DNA from: Mytilus trossulus
Lineage: Eukaryota > Mollusca > Bivalvia > Mytilida > Mytilidae
Direction of reading: 5' to 3'
Length of the DNA stretch: 64,000 bases
Assembly (NCBI RefSeq): GCF_036588685.1
Contig: NC_086380.1
Location: forward strand, 51,388,614-51,452,613
Shown: positions 47,895-60,700 of the stretch, piece by piece
Layout of the letters: every line of letters starts with the position of its first letter
Position numbering within the stretch: position 1 is the stretch's first letter
Translations under genes and position numbers: made by a program
Notes under the pieces: generated by a model
What the model was told of the DNA's origin: nothing
The model's database searches: none
What the model saw: only the letters and a program-made list of their open reading frames with translations

Positions 47895-49145
47895 GAACAT
47901 ACGTTAATTTCTGTCAATCATTCTGCAGTTTATATATCTAACATTTCTTATAAAGTAGGATATATGTTAACCACGTTTGGACCAACTATTCTTGAATTTT
48001 CATAATGTGTGACTCCGTCAAAATTATGTAGGAACACCCAGAAATCATAAGAAATCGGACACGAGAATAACACCTTTGAACCGTATGAAATGCTGGGTCA
48101 TTGCCATTGTTAAAAAGGAATGGTATCAAAGCTGTCTGTTGTTGGTTCAATGCCATTGTTAAAAAGAAATGCACATAATTGTTATTCTTTTCTTATCTGC
48201 ACACTATCAACTGAAATAGCAACGTTCAGCTTAATTACGATGAAAGAATAGAACATACCTATAAAAACAAGCGTTTTTGCAACATAACCTTTACATGATA
48301 ATAATTGGTGATTGACGGGTAAAAATATATTTTATTGTGTATGTGAAATGCCGTAAGTTACTTGTCAAAAATGATTATTCGGTTTGATTATGATAATTTC
48401 AAAATCAGATTCAATCTTGCAATCTCGAGGGCAATATTTTATCAATATCTCTGCCGATGTGCGGTCGGGTATGGGTATGTTTTTCCTTAAATGGGCAGTT
48501 CAAATAGAACAGCGTTCAACTTACGTCACATCTGTATGTATTTCTTTCGGCAATTTTACAGGAGAACATACAATTTCTTCAAGCCCTAAATTTGGGACTA
48601 CGTTTATTTTATTTCCTAATGGCCTGAACGCAGCAGGATAAAATGCCATTTACTTTTTTTTTAAATATAAATGTATAAGTTTGATAGATAAACTGAGTAG
48701 TACTTTATGTTCAGATATAAGTCTTTTACTGTTAAATAAATGTGGGAGCAAGTTAACACAGTTAGTTTATTCTTTTGTTGCTATTAGGATTGAAAAAAAA
48801 TACTGTTGCTTTCTACGACTTGAATGATTCTCTTGTTTCCAATATAAAAATGTATAATAAAAAATCGGTACGTAAGCACTGGCTTCATCTGCATATGACC
48901 CATCATTCACGCTCGTATCATACCAATTTGAAACCAACATTTTATAAACTAAATGTACAGAACATAACGTAATTAATGATATGTTATATTGATACAAAAA
49001 TGGTTAACTGCTGGACTTGTGATACCTGATACCTGCAGTAGCATCGACCGAGAGAAATTTAGAGTTACCATGCAGTTACTCGCGGTATATCAGTTCATAA
49101 CAATACGGTATTCCCAGATAGACCATTACATGCATACAACGAATA
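47895..49145. other. intergenic stretch after the FABP gene
   Basis: No supported gene. The 85-codon frame at 48384-48641 has no recognisable domain or splice context. Confidence 0.4.
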
Positions 49146-49337
49146 ATAACAAAAATACTGAACTTTCCAAAGAAAATTAAAAACGGGAAGTCCCTAATCA
49201 AATGGCAAAACCAAAAGCTCAAACACAACAAACGAACTGACAACAACTGTCAATTTCCTGACCCGGCCCAGGCATTTTCCTATGCAGAAAATGATTGATA
49301 AAACCTGGTTTTACAGCTAGCTAAAATTCTCACTTGA
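49146..49337 (+). repeat. dispersed repeat family A, copy before the 34-bp satellite
   Basis: Matches family A ('aaaatactgaac', 'caaatggcaaaaccaaaagc', 'acctggttttacagctagct'); the 34-bp satellite starts about 50 bp later. Confidence 0.75.
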
Positions 49338-49387
49338 ACGATAGTCGCACACGATCTATTATATTTACAATGTCTGAACAAAACAAA

Positions 49388-52300
49388 CCATACAGTTTTC
49401 TCTGATAGAACAGTACACAAACCACACTGTTTCCCCTCATAGAACAGTACACACACCATACGGTATCCCCTCATAGAACAGTACATAAACCATACGGTAT
49501 CTCCCGATAGAACAGAACATAAACCACACTGTATCCCCTCATAGAACAGTACACACACCATATGGTATCCCCTCACAGAACAGTACATAAACCATACGGT
49601 ATCCCCGATAGAACAGAACACAAACCATACGGTATCCCATCATAGAACAGTACACAAACCACACTGTATCCCCTCATAGAACAGTACACAAACCACACTG
49701 TATCCCCTCATAGAACAGTACACACACCACACTGTATCCCCTCATAGAACAGTACATAAACCATACGGTATCTCCCGATAGAACAGAACACAAACCACAC
49801 TGTATCCCCTCATAGAACAGTACACAAACAAAACCATACAGTATTCCCCGATAGAACAGTACATAACCCAAACCATACAGTATCCCCTCATAGAACAGCA
49901 AACAAACCAAGCCATACGGTATCCCCCTATAGAACAGTACATAAACCATACGGTATCCCCCGATAGAACAGTACATGCAACAAGTCTCCCCGATGGAACA
50001 GTACATAAACCATACGGTATCCCTCGATAGAACAGTACATCAACCATACGGTATCCCCCGATAGAACAGTACATAAACCATACGGTAACCCCCGATAAAA
50101 CAGTACACACACCATACGGTATCCGTCAATAGATCATGTCGATCAGTACACACACCATACGGTATCCCCCAATAGAACAGTACACACACCATACGGTATC
50201 CGTCAATAGAACAGTACACAAACCATACAGTATCCTATCATAGAACAATACACAAACCATACAGTATCCCATCAAAGATCAATACACAAACCATACAGTA
50301 TCCACCAATAGAACAATACACAAACCATACAGTATCCGCCAATAGAACAGTAAACAAACCATACGGCATCCATTGATAGAACAGAACACAAACCACACTG
50401 TATCCCCTCATAGATCAATACATACACCATACAGTATCCCATCATAGATCAATACACAAACCATACAGTATCCCATCATAGAACAATACACAAACCATAC
50501 AGTATCCACCAATAGAACAATACACAAACCATACCGTATCCATCAATAGAACAGTACATAAACCATACGATATCCCATCATAGATCAATACACAAACCAT
50601 ACAGTATCCCATCATACAACAATGCACAAACCATACGGTATCCGTCAATAGAACCAGACTCAAACCATACCGTATCCATCAATAGAACAGTACATAAACC
50701 ATACGATATCCCCTCATAGAACAATACACAAACCATACGGTATCCGTCAATAGAACACTATACAAACCATACGGTATCCGTCAATAGAACAGTACACACA
50801 CTATACAGTTTCCGTCAATAGAACAGAACATAAACCATACGGTATCCCAAGACAGAACAGTACACAAACCATACAGTATCCCATCATAGAACAATACACA
50901 AAACATACGGTATCCGTCAATAAAACAATACATGAACCATACGGTATCCGTCAATAGAACAATACATAAACCATACGGTATCCACTGATAGAACAGAACA
51001 CAAACAATACAGTATCCCCCGATAGAACAGTACATAAACCATACAGTATCCGTCAATAGAACAGTACATAAACCATACAGTATCCATTGGTAGAATAATG
51101 CACACACCATACAGTATCCATCGATAGAAAAGTACATAAACCATACAGTATCCATCGATAGAACAGTAAGTAAACCGTGCAGTATCCCCCGATAGAACAG
51201 TACATAAACCATACAGTATCCCCCGATAGAACAGGACATCAACCATACGGTATCCATCGATATAACAGTAAGTAAACCATACAGTATCCATCGATAGAAC
51301 AGTACATAAACCATACAGTATCCATCGATAGAAAAGTACACAAACAATACAGTATCCCCCGATAGAACAGTGCACACCATACAGTATCCCCCAATAGAAC
51401 AGAACATAAACCGTACAGTATCCCCCGATAGAACAGTACATAAACCATACGGTATCCATCGATAGAACAGTACATCAACCATACAGTATCCATCGATAGA
51501 ACAGAACATAAACCACACAGTATCCCCCGATAGAACAGTACATAAACCATACAGTATCCATCGATAGAACAGTACACACACCATACAGCATCCCCCGATA
51601 GAACAGAACACACACCATACAATATCCGTCAATAGAACAGTACATAAACCATACGGTATCCCCCGGTAGAACAGAACATAAACCATACAGTATCCCTCGA
51701 TAGAACAGAACATAAACCATACAGTATCCCCTGATAGAACAGTACATAAACCATACGGTATCCATCGATAGAACAGTACATAGAACCATACAGTATCATC
51801 CGATAGAACAGAATATTAACCATACGGTATCTATCGATAAAACAGTGCACACACAATACAGTATCCCCCGATAGAACAGAATATAAACCATACAGTATCC
51901 ATCGATAGAACAGTACATAAACCATACAGTATCCATCGATAGAACAGTACATAAACCATACAGTATCCCCCGATAGAACAGTACATAAACCATACAGTAT
52001 CCATCGATAGAACAGAACATAAACCACACAGTATCCCCCGATAGAACAGTACATAAACCATACAGTATCCATCGATAGAACAGTACACACACCATACAGC
52101 ATCCCCCGATAGAACAGAACACACACCATACAATATCCGTCAATAGAACAGTACATAAACCATACGGTATCCCCCGGTAGAACAGAACATAAACCATACA
52201 GTATCCCTCGATAGAACAGAACATAAACCATACGGTATCCGTCAATAGAACAGTACACACACCATGATGCAGTATCCGTCAATAGAACAGTACATAAACC

Positions 52301-53035
52301 ATACGGTATCTCCTTATAGACCAGTACACAAACCACAAGCTATCCCCCGATAGAACTGTACACAAACCATATAGTATCCCCCCAATAGAACAGAACAATA
52401 ACCATACAGTATCTTCTGATTGTCCAATTCACAAACCATACAGTATCCTGCGATAGCACAGTACACAAACCATAAAGTATCCCCCATTAGACTAGTACAC
52501 TAACCATACGGTACCCCTGAACAATTAGTACCAAAGACATACGGTATCCCAGATAGAATAGTACACAAGCCATACGGTATCCTGCGATAGCACAGTATAC
52601 ATAACATACGATATCTCCGATAGCAAAGTACACAAATCATGCGATATCCTCGAAAAAAGTATCCTCGAAAGAATTATAGGAGACAAGCCATACGGTAACC
52701 CCGAAAGAATAGTAGATACATGTAAGCCATACGGTATCCCTGAAATAATAGTAGACAAGTCAATCCCTACGGTATCCCCGGAATGATTATAGTAGACAAG
52801 CCATACGGTATCCCCGAAAGAATAGTTTACAAGTCATACGGTATCCCCAAAAAATAGTACACAAGCCATACGGTATCTCCGAACGAATAGTAGACAACAA
52901 ATACGGTATCCTCGAAAGAATAGTACACAAGGCATACGGTATTCCTGAAATAATTATAGATGACAAGCCATACGGTATCCACGAAAGAATAATACACAAG
53001 CCATACTGTATCCCCGAAAGAATTATAGTAGATAA
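49388..53035. repeat. 34-bp satellite, ~105 copies (3.6 kb), open in minus-strand frames
   Basis: The unit is 'gatagaacagtacataaacc' followed by 'atacggtatcccc'. 'gatagaacag' at 51427 and 51461 gives 34 bp. Because 34 is not divisible by 3, each minus frame cycles through all three readings of the unit, and none contains a stop. That yields long hydrophobic Tyr/Cys/Val-rich open frames (to 310 codons at 50781-51713). Blocks are duplicated (51475-51650 closely matches 52005-52180). From about 52500 the unit diverges. A detached tail lies at 53845-54060. I regard the ORFs as satellite artefacts. Confidence 0.92.
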
Positions 53036-53845
53036 ACTCATAATAGATACCAAGAATAAAAGTATATACGCCAGACGCGCGTTTTGTCTACAAAAGACTC
53101 ATCAGTGACTCTCGAATCCAAAAGATTTAAAAAAAAAAAAGCCAAATAAAGTACGAAGTTGAAGAACATTGAGAACCAAACTTCCCAAAAGTTTTGCCAG
53201 ATACAGCTAGGGAAATCTATGACTGAGGTAGAAAAGCCTTAGTATGTATTTCAAAAAAATCAAAAATTTGTAAACAGTAAATTTATAAATATAACTATAT
53301 CAATGATAATTTATGTCAGCACAAAAAGTGCTGACTACTGGGCTTGTGATACCCTCGGGGAAATAAATCTCCACCAGCAGTGCCATCGATCCAGTGGTTG
53401 TAAATAAACTCATCATAGATACCAGGACTAAATTTTGTATATACGCCAGACGCGCGTTTCGTCTACAAAAGACTCATCAGTCACGATCGACGCTCGAATC
53501 CTAAAAATTAAAAAGGCCAAATAAAGTGTACGAAGTTGAAGAGCATTGAGAACCAAAATTCCTAAAAGTTTTGCCAAAAACAGCTAAGGTAATCTATGCC
53601 TGAGGTAGAAAAGCCTTAGTATTTCAAAAAAATCAAAAATGTGTAAACAGTAAATTTATAAATCTAACCATATGACAATTCATGTCAGCACAAAAAGTGC
53701 TGACTTCTGAGCTTGTGATACTCTCGGGGGGAAATAAATCTCCACCAGCAGTGGCATCGAGCCAATGGTTGTAAATAAACTCATCATAGATACTAGGACT
53801 AAATTTAGTATATACGCCAGACGCACGTTCCGTCTACAAAAGACT
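53036..53845. repeat. dispersed family K, about two tandem ~375-bp copies
   Basis: Units contain 'tatacgccagacgcgcgttt', 'tctacaaaagactcatcagt', a perfect hairpin GTCAGCAC-aaaaa-GTGCTGAC and 'gatttatttcccc' in reverse sense. The same family occurs in both orientations in amylase intron 3. It interrupts the end of the 34-bp satellite. Confidence 0.8.
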
Positions 53846-54394
53846 AATTTGACAAGTCATACGGTATCCCCGAAAGAATAGTAAACAAGACATTGGGTAT
53901 TCCAAAAAGATTCCTGGTATCTTTGGAAAGACCAGTACACAAACCATACATCATACTGGGAAAGACCAGTACAGAAACCATGCGGTATCCCCCCACCCCC
54001 TTCCCCACCCCACCGATAAAACAGTACATAAACCGTACAATTTCGTTAAAAAAAAGTACACAAACAATGTGGTATCACCCTATAAAACAAATCCGAAAGA
54101 AGAGAAGAAAAGGCAGGAGTGATTACTTACAAGATATTTTAAAATTGTTCTCGATATGCCTAATTACAGCCGTACTCCGTACTTACTTTCAATGTAATTG
54201 TTCTCAATATATGCTAAATAGAAGCCATGAATACAGTTACTGCAAAATATTCTTTACACAATTCAACCACGACACTACTAATACCACGATTAATTGTGTG
54301 TTCTTGTCTGAACTATCGGTTTTTGTTTTAAATGTTAACCATCAACTATGCTTAATCATCTTTTGAGGAACAATCTTATACTTTGACTGAATAA

Positions 54395-54400
54395 TTTATT
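54395..54400 (-). terminator. candidate poly(A) signal (AATAAA) of the oxygenase gene
   Basis: On the minus strand AATAAA lies about 240 bp after the stop codon. Motif only. Confidence 0.4.
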
Positions 54401-54637
54401 TCAACAATTCTGCATAAACAAATCCTAAACAATATGTTCCTTTGATATAACAATATGTGTCTTTATGTTTTAACATTATAGTTCATGTCTTTAATTTAAA
54501 GATATTATAGTTACTGATGTCAACAATATATTCAAAATGTTAGAAACCTACAAGAGGTATCTGCCTTAAGTATCAAGAGTCTGTATTGTAGTAAATGACT
54601 TGAAATTGATGTTTCTTCCACCTTGGTCTGTTTGATT

Positions 54638-55353
54638 TTAATTTTGGTGTGTCCTTCTGTTCCTCCATTCATCGGAATCAAACAAAATGTTCCATTTTGG
54701 TCTCTTTGATATAACTTCGTTATTTTCCTCAGTATCATACTTTTCCATACCAACTAACCTTAAAACATCTTTGCCTTTGGCGACACCTGGTTGTTCTTGA
54801 ATCATTTCTAGATGAGTAAACTGATTTGTTTTATTTCTTTCGGATGTTTTCTGAAAAAGCCATACTCCTTGTGCCGGCCAATGTGCTGTCGCTGCCATTT
54901 CATTGTAAGCTTCTGTTTTTAACTCAACGTCCTTTGGTGTACTCCATATTGCTGGAACCATGCACACTAATACAACGAACCGCCATCTGTCAGAGTTTGG
55001 CCGACCTCTCGTTGGGGCTATATTATCGTGTATTGTTCTAGAATCCCATAATACCATTCCCCCCTTTGGTACCGGAACTTTTTTCATTTCACATCCTTTA
55101 GATATAAACCAATCGATTTCTTCTTTTGAAAGAATATAAAAATCTTCGCCTGCAGATTTTTTTTTCGCAGAAGGAAAGTGTTCATAAAATTCTTTGTGAA
55201 ACTGAACTGAATTTTCCAACACTCTAAAGCAGAAATCTGTTTCTGATGTTTCTTCAAGATAGACGGCTCCTTGATATGCATGCAATCCATCTCTCCAAGA
55301 GCCTTGATCAGTGTGTAACCAAAAGAAGTCAGGATTGCAAAAAGACGATCGTC
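54638..55353 (-). CDS. oxygenase terminal exon with the catalytic motifs
   Basis: 716 nt. Fe-ligand His is at 55315-55313 and Asp at 55309-55307. The distal His lies in TIHDNIAP, followed by the Arg-rich segment ending SDRWR. The C-terminus is hydrophilic (NILFDSDEWRNRRTHQN). Confidence 0.85.
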
Positions 55354-56129
55354 CTGCAAAATATAATAAAGTACATATATGTCTGTGCCAATTCTATGCT
55401 TCAGATGTGAACGAAACGTTCTATCTTTTCTTCATATAAAAGGAGTTTAAATTTGAGCAAATAAACATTTGTTTTATTGCATGTGGTCAGACTGCTGGAG
55501 TCTGATTTTCCACAGAACACTAAACATATAGTTCCCCCTTTTGATTCCCGGCTGACGAACATCATTTACGCTGTGCTTATTTTCTGATAACGTTACATTT
55601 TTCGCGGAAGTAAAAGAAATCCACGATTGATAGAAATACTATCTAGCCAGTGTGCGTGTTGTGAGAGTAATAATGTCAAAATGACTCTTAATGTGGAGGA
55701 AGTGTGACGATTTCTTTCTTGAAGAATTGCACCCTAGGAAAGTTCCTACCTCAATCGGATAGAGTGGTGACTAGGATCACGGAGATCAGAGGTTTTCTGA
55801 TCACAATTATGTTCTACACTTACAACAAAATCTGTTTACCTAGTTCTGGTGGCTCCGCAATCGCTACCCCGTCCATACTACTCAACAAATTCTCTGTTTG
55901 CCAAATAGACTCAAACACTGGTTTTGACTTGAGCCTGACATTCCATGTAGGGTCAGCATGTGCTACCCTGAACTGATGAGTTAGCGATTCCTCCTGATAA
56001 GGCCGTTCATCGCCGAATCTACTGAGCCATTCCTTGTATTGGTTTATATACTGGTTACATTCCTCGTGAGTTAGTACGTCGGTGACAATACTGTAGCCTT
56101 GGCTTTCAAGCTCTGACAAAACACGTGTC
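54638..56129 (-). CDS. phytanoyl-CoA dioxygenase-like Fe(II)/2-oxoglutarate oxygenase (5' incomplete)
   Basis: Two exons, read on the minus strand: 56129-55840 (acceptor tttttgccag, donor CTAG|GTAAAC) and 55353-54638 (acceptor attttgcag, TAA at 54640-54638), joined in phase 1. About 334 codons are visible. The first exon starts in phase (RVLSELESQGYSIVTDVL) without a Met, so a short upstream exon is missing. The second exon contains WLHTDQGSW, whose H-x-D is the Fe-binding pair. Later comes DSRTIHDNIAPTRGRPNSDR, the distal His and Arg-rich 2-oxoglutarate region of the PhyH family. These enzymes hydroxylate substrates using O2 and 2-oxoglutarate; the substrate here cannot be inferred. It is divergent from the amylase. 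Confidence 0.8.
55840..56129 (-). CDS. oxygenase exon (upstream of the two visible exons)
   Basis: 290 nt, 96 codons plus a split Gly. An internal in-frame TTG lies at 56119-56117, but there is no ATG near the 5' end. A strong acceptor precedes it, so translation presumably begins in an unlocated upstream exon. An alternative acceptor (gttttgtcag) lies 16 nt further in. Confidence 0.7.
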
Positions 56130-57224
56130 CTGGCAAAAAATGAAAATTAAGAGGAGTCATTTACTGATTTAGCATTCAATGTTTGACAGGTTTCATATTT
56201 TTTTAATAAGAATGAAGATTTTGTCCTCAATTTATTCCTTACCTCAGTCTGTCATGATGTATATATGTTTTTTTTTAATAACAGTTACGTAAAAGACTGT
56301 GGGTGCATGTGAAAAGTAAAGTAAAACAAACACTGAACCACGAGGAAAATTCAAACCCAAAAGTTCTTTAATTTAATCAAATGGCAGATTTAAAAGCTCA
56401 AACACATCAAACGAATGAATTGTAACTGTCATACTCCTGACTTAGTACAGACATTTATTCTTAAGAAGACATTATATTGACAACGACATGAAATACAACA
56501 ATACATTGAGATCCTTTATGATGTATGGATATCTTGAACTCGAATCATGGAGGGAAGGAAATATTTCATGATCTCATTTGATACAACAAGTTAAACTAAA
56601 TCTGCTCTCCATAAAAGACTGCACAAAGAAGCAACTAAAGAACGTTAAATATTTACCAACCTATCCATGTAGTAAGTGTTTACAAGATGTATATATGACT
56701 AGTATGTGATAACTCTATCATGGGTTAGTTTATTTGTTTACAGTTGTAACACATAGGCATGTTAAAGATAAACATTAATGATTGTCTCGTGTACCAAGTT
56801 TAATTAACATGCAATATTTACATACAGATAAATATATAATCGTACACATATAACAGTTTGGTGGATACTAGTACTACTGATAAACCAACACTCGATCATA
56901 AGCATGGTGTACTAACGAAAAGTACCAGTCATAAAGGAAGAATTGAATGGCATCACTGATTTTGTCTTAACAATATTTCATCATATCGCTTGGCTTTCTA
57001 TAAACATTGTTAAACGAGTAAACACATAACATGCAAACTGTAGGATTGCAGTTATCTGTAATAACTATAGACCCATAATGGGACGGACGTACGAATTTGG
57101 GAGAAAAACAAAGTGTTGCTTTCAGTTGCGAGGGCCTATAAAACCGTTTAATTCCAAAATTGAAAAGATAACGTAAAGTTCTATATTTACAACAAATACT
57201 GAGTATTTATCTATCCTAAATAAA
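56130..57224. other. region between the divergent oxygenase and amylase genes
   Basis: Contains a family A copy at 56313-56460. The rest is AT-rich. On the minus strand a strong donor-like GAG|GTAAGG ends at about 56243, but its upstream frame has a stop and no ATG, so I cannot call it the missing first exon. Promoters for both genes should lie between here and 57677. Confidence 0.45.
56313..56460 (+). repeat. dispersed repeat family A, copy between oxygenase and amylase
   Basis: 'aacactgaaccacgaggaaa', 'atcaaatggcagatttaaaagc' and 'cctgacttagtacag' match the family; the 3' part is missing. Confidence 0.7.
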
Positions 57225-57465
57225 CCTAGTTATAAATTAATCTAGCTTTGAAGCTGTTAATGGGTAACACTGCTCGCTTTGGACTATCCCGTGTCATGAA
57301 TTTTCTAGTTATAAATACATCTGGCTTTGAAGCTGTGATGGGTAACACTGCTCGATTTGGACTATCCCGTTTCATGACTTTCCTAAAGATAATAACATCC
57401 AGCTTTGACGCTGTCTAGGGTAACACTGTTCGATTTGGACTATACCCCGTTTCATGACGTTCATT
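57225..57465. repeat. ~79-bp tandem repeat, three copies, upstream of the amylase
   Basis: 'ctttgaagctgttaatgggt' and 'aacactgctcg.tttggact' recur at about 57242, 57321 and 57399. The last copy ends about 210 bp before the amylase ATG, so the array may lie in or near its promoter. Confidence 0.85.
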
Positions 57466-57677
57466 GATCACATTTGGTGCCAATGTTTTAATATCCATAT
57501 AAATCTTGACATCACCTATCAGAACATTGTTTACAAACCGTTTTTATGTTTTCTATAATGGATTTTGACTTATTTTTAGAACATGTAAACATTTTAAGTG
57601 ATGTAAACAAAAGGTGACGTTACATAATGAATGTGAAGATAGTAGTTGACAACTTAAGAATGTTTAGGGTCAACACC

Positions 57678-57773
57678 ATGAAGACAATATGCATAGTGTG
57701 TGTTATTATAATATTTCTGTCCTCGTGTCGCGCCAAATCTAAAGAGGAATGGAAATCAAGAATAATTTACCAG
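57678..57773 (+). CDS. amylase exon 1 (signal peptide)
   Basis: Encodes MKTICIVCVIIIFLSSCRAK then SKEEWKSRIIYQ; donor CCAG|GTAGGC, phase 0. In-frame ATGs also exist at 57627 and 57660. I chose 57678 because it puts a Lys and a hydrophobic core directly at the N-terminus, as in a signal peptide. The last ~22 bp plus donor recur three times in the intron. Confidence 0.8.
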
Positions 57774-60700
57774 GTAGGCTACTAGCATTAGGTTGGGTTT
57801 TTTTTAGGAATTACTAGTACTCAAAGTCTAAGGATGGAAGAAAGTCGGATATAATTTACCAGGTATAGTGGGTTATAAAGAGTTTGCTCAAAGTTTACGG
57901 ATGGTAAGAAATCAAGGATAAATTACCAGGTAAGTGGGTTATAAAGGATTTGTTCAAAGTCTAAGGATTGAAGAGAATCAATGGACATTTTCCAGGTAGG
58001 TAAGTGACGATGGCAACGGTATATATTTCTGGTTTGGCACCACCAAATTATATAATTTGCGTCTGTAGCGAGTCTATCTTGCAAGCTTTTCCATGTGTTT
58101 TTCTTCTATTTTTGCGTCTTTATATGTTTTTTGCCTTTATTTTTTCTTTCCTTTTGGTTTAATTTATATTTATAATTTGTCTTATGTCTTATTAGATATT
58201 AACTGATAGGTTTGCAGCGGAGGATGAACCAATCCCGTGTACCGACCTTCGGAGTTATTGTGGAGGGACATTTCGAGGGATAGTGGAAAAATTAAACTAC
58301 ATATCTGGACTTGGTAAGTATAATTATTTGTCGGTTTTAAATACAATACACTTCTCAAGTCTTTAAATTGACGTTGATGTAAGAAACCTAACTCTGTTCA
58401 GAAGACTTAAAATTGTTGGTTTACGGATTTACTTTACTAATCGAACTATCTCTGTTTTGATGTCTTAAATAAAGGCATAAGAAGAATCAGTAGTATCTCG
58501 CTGTTCGAAGGTCATAAATCGATTGAAAGAATACAAATCCGGGTTACAAACAAAAACCGATGGAAACATATCAAATTTAAATGAAAAATAATGAAACAAC
58601 AGAAACACAGACTTCGAAGTGCAATAAAAAAACAAACGAATACGACACACACAGAAACGAACTATAAGTAAACAGCTGCAATTGTCCTGACATGGTACAG
58701 GACATTTTAAGAAAATAAAATGGTGGCTTTTACCTGATTAAAATCCTTGATTTACGGAATTACATTACCAATCGAATGATCTCTGTTCAGATGACTTGAT
58801 ACCTTTGATTTACGGCTTTAAATGACCCTATCTAATTACCTCTGTTTAGATGAATTGAAATCTTGGATTTTCGTCTTCGCGTTACCATATCGAACAGTTT
58901 TACCATATTGAACAGTTTTTGTTCAGTTTACTTTAAATAACTGATTTCCTTCTTTACATTGCCATATCGAACTATATCTGTAAGAGGACTTAAATGTTAT
59001 CATAGATTTCAGGCTTTACATTGCCAAATCGAATTATCTCTAATGAGAGAACTTGCATTGATATCATTGAGTTCGGGCCGTACATTGCCATATCGAACTA
59101 TCTCTGTTGATAGTACTTAATTGATATCCTTGATGTCAGGCTTTACATTGCGATATCGAATTCTCTGTGTTGAAAGGACTTGATGTCCATGATTTTCGAC
59201 TTTACCTATCGAACAACATCTGTTCAGATGACTTTAAATCATCGATAATCCTCTTTACATTATCATATCAAACTATCTCTGTTGAGAGGACTAAATTGAT
59301 ATCCTTGGTTTCAGGCTAATCATTGCATTATCAAACTACATTTATCTATTTTCAGAAGATTTTCTCTCCTTAATGCTCTGTTTATAAATCAAAAAAACAT
59401 TTTTTAACTAATTTATTGAATGTTGTACATTTATTACTTGTACAGGCGCCAACGCAATATGGATATCTCCTATTGTTGTTAATACACCAAAGGGTTACCA
59501 TGGTTACTGGGCTAAGGATATATACAACTTTAACGAACATTTTGGAACCGAGGAAGATTTTAAATATCTGTTATCTGAATGCCGTAAAAGAGATATATGG
59601 GTTATGGTTGATGTGTAAGTTTAATATGTTCTATTTTGTCGTACTTTCAATTCACATTTATTCCACCATTTCAGTCATTATACTAATAAAATCAACGGTA
59701 CCAATTTTGTTGCACCAGATGCGCATTTCGACAATACATGTCTCTTCAGTGATGCTCGTGGCCAAAATATTTGAAATCCAAAGCATATATGAAAGATGAA
59801 GAGCTATAATCCAAAAGGTCCAAAAAGTATTACCAAATTCGTGAAAGGAATCAGAGCTTTGCATGAGGGAGATACATTCCTTAATTTATAATAATTTCTA
59901 ATATTTTGTAACAGCAAATTTTAATAACACAAAAAATCCGTATTTTCATGCCAGTACCGAAGTACTGGCTACTGGGCTGGTGATACCCTCGGGGACTAAT
60001 AGTCCACCAGCAAGAGACTAGTCATTTATAGCCTAAATAGGGGTGGGGGAAAATAACGAGTTCTTGCACTTTTTGGTAATTTGAAAGAGGGGTGTCCATT
60101 TCTTCAGCACTCCAGATTGGTTGCTTCTATATAGTCAAAGGTACCAGGATTATAATTTAGTACGCCAGAAGCGCGTTTCGTCTACATAAGACTCATCATT
60201 GACGCTCATGTCAAAATATTTATAAAGCCAAACAAGTACGAAGGTGAAGAGTATTGATGATCCAAATTTACAAAACTTTATGCCAAATACGGATAAGGTA
60301 ATCTATACCTGGGATAAGAAAATCCTTAGTTTTTCGAAAAATGTAAATTTTGTAAACAGGAAATTTATAAAAATTACCACATAATTGATATGCATGTCAC
60401 ACCGAATTGCTGACTACTGGATTAGTGATACCCTCGGTGACAAAACGTCCACCAGCAGTGGCATCGACCTTGTGGTGTAGATAGTTATCAAAGGTACCAG
60501 GATGATAATTTAGTACGCCAGACGCGCGTTTCGTATATACTAAATTTAGTCCTGGTATCTATGATGAGTTTATTTACAACCACTGGGTCGATGCCACTGC
60601 TGGTGGAGATTTATTTCCCCGAGGGTATAAGCTCAGTAGTCAGCACAAAAAGTGCTGACGTGAATGGTCATTGATATGGTTATATTCATAAATTTACTTT

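Noticed and set aside
48384..48641. 85-codon open frame after the FABP gene
   Set aside because: No family resemblance, no conserved motif, and an unsupported start context.
50781..51713. 310-codon minus-strand open frame and its overlapping companions in 49280-52336
   Set aside because: Entirely made of 34-bp satellite units; overlapping frames carry the same periodic peptide in different phases, as expected of a repeat and not of genes.
54532..54753. Overlapping minus-strand open frame at the end of the oxygenase gene
   Set aside because: Shadow of the terminal exon in another frame; the main frame carries the family motifs.
56221..56290. Missing first exon of the oxygenase (donor-like GAG|GTAAGG on the minus strand)
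   Set aside because: The required phase has no ATG and meets a TAA a few codons upstream; the frame with an ATG hits TGA at once.
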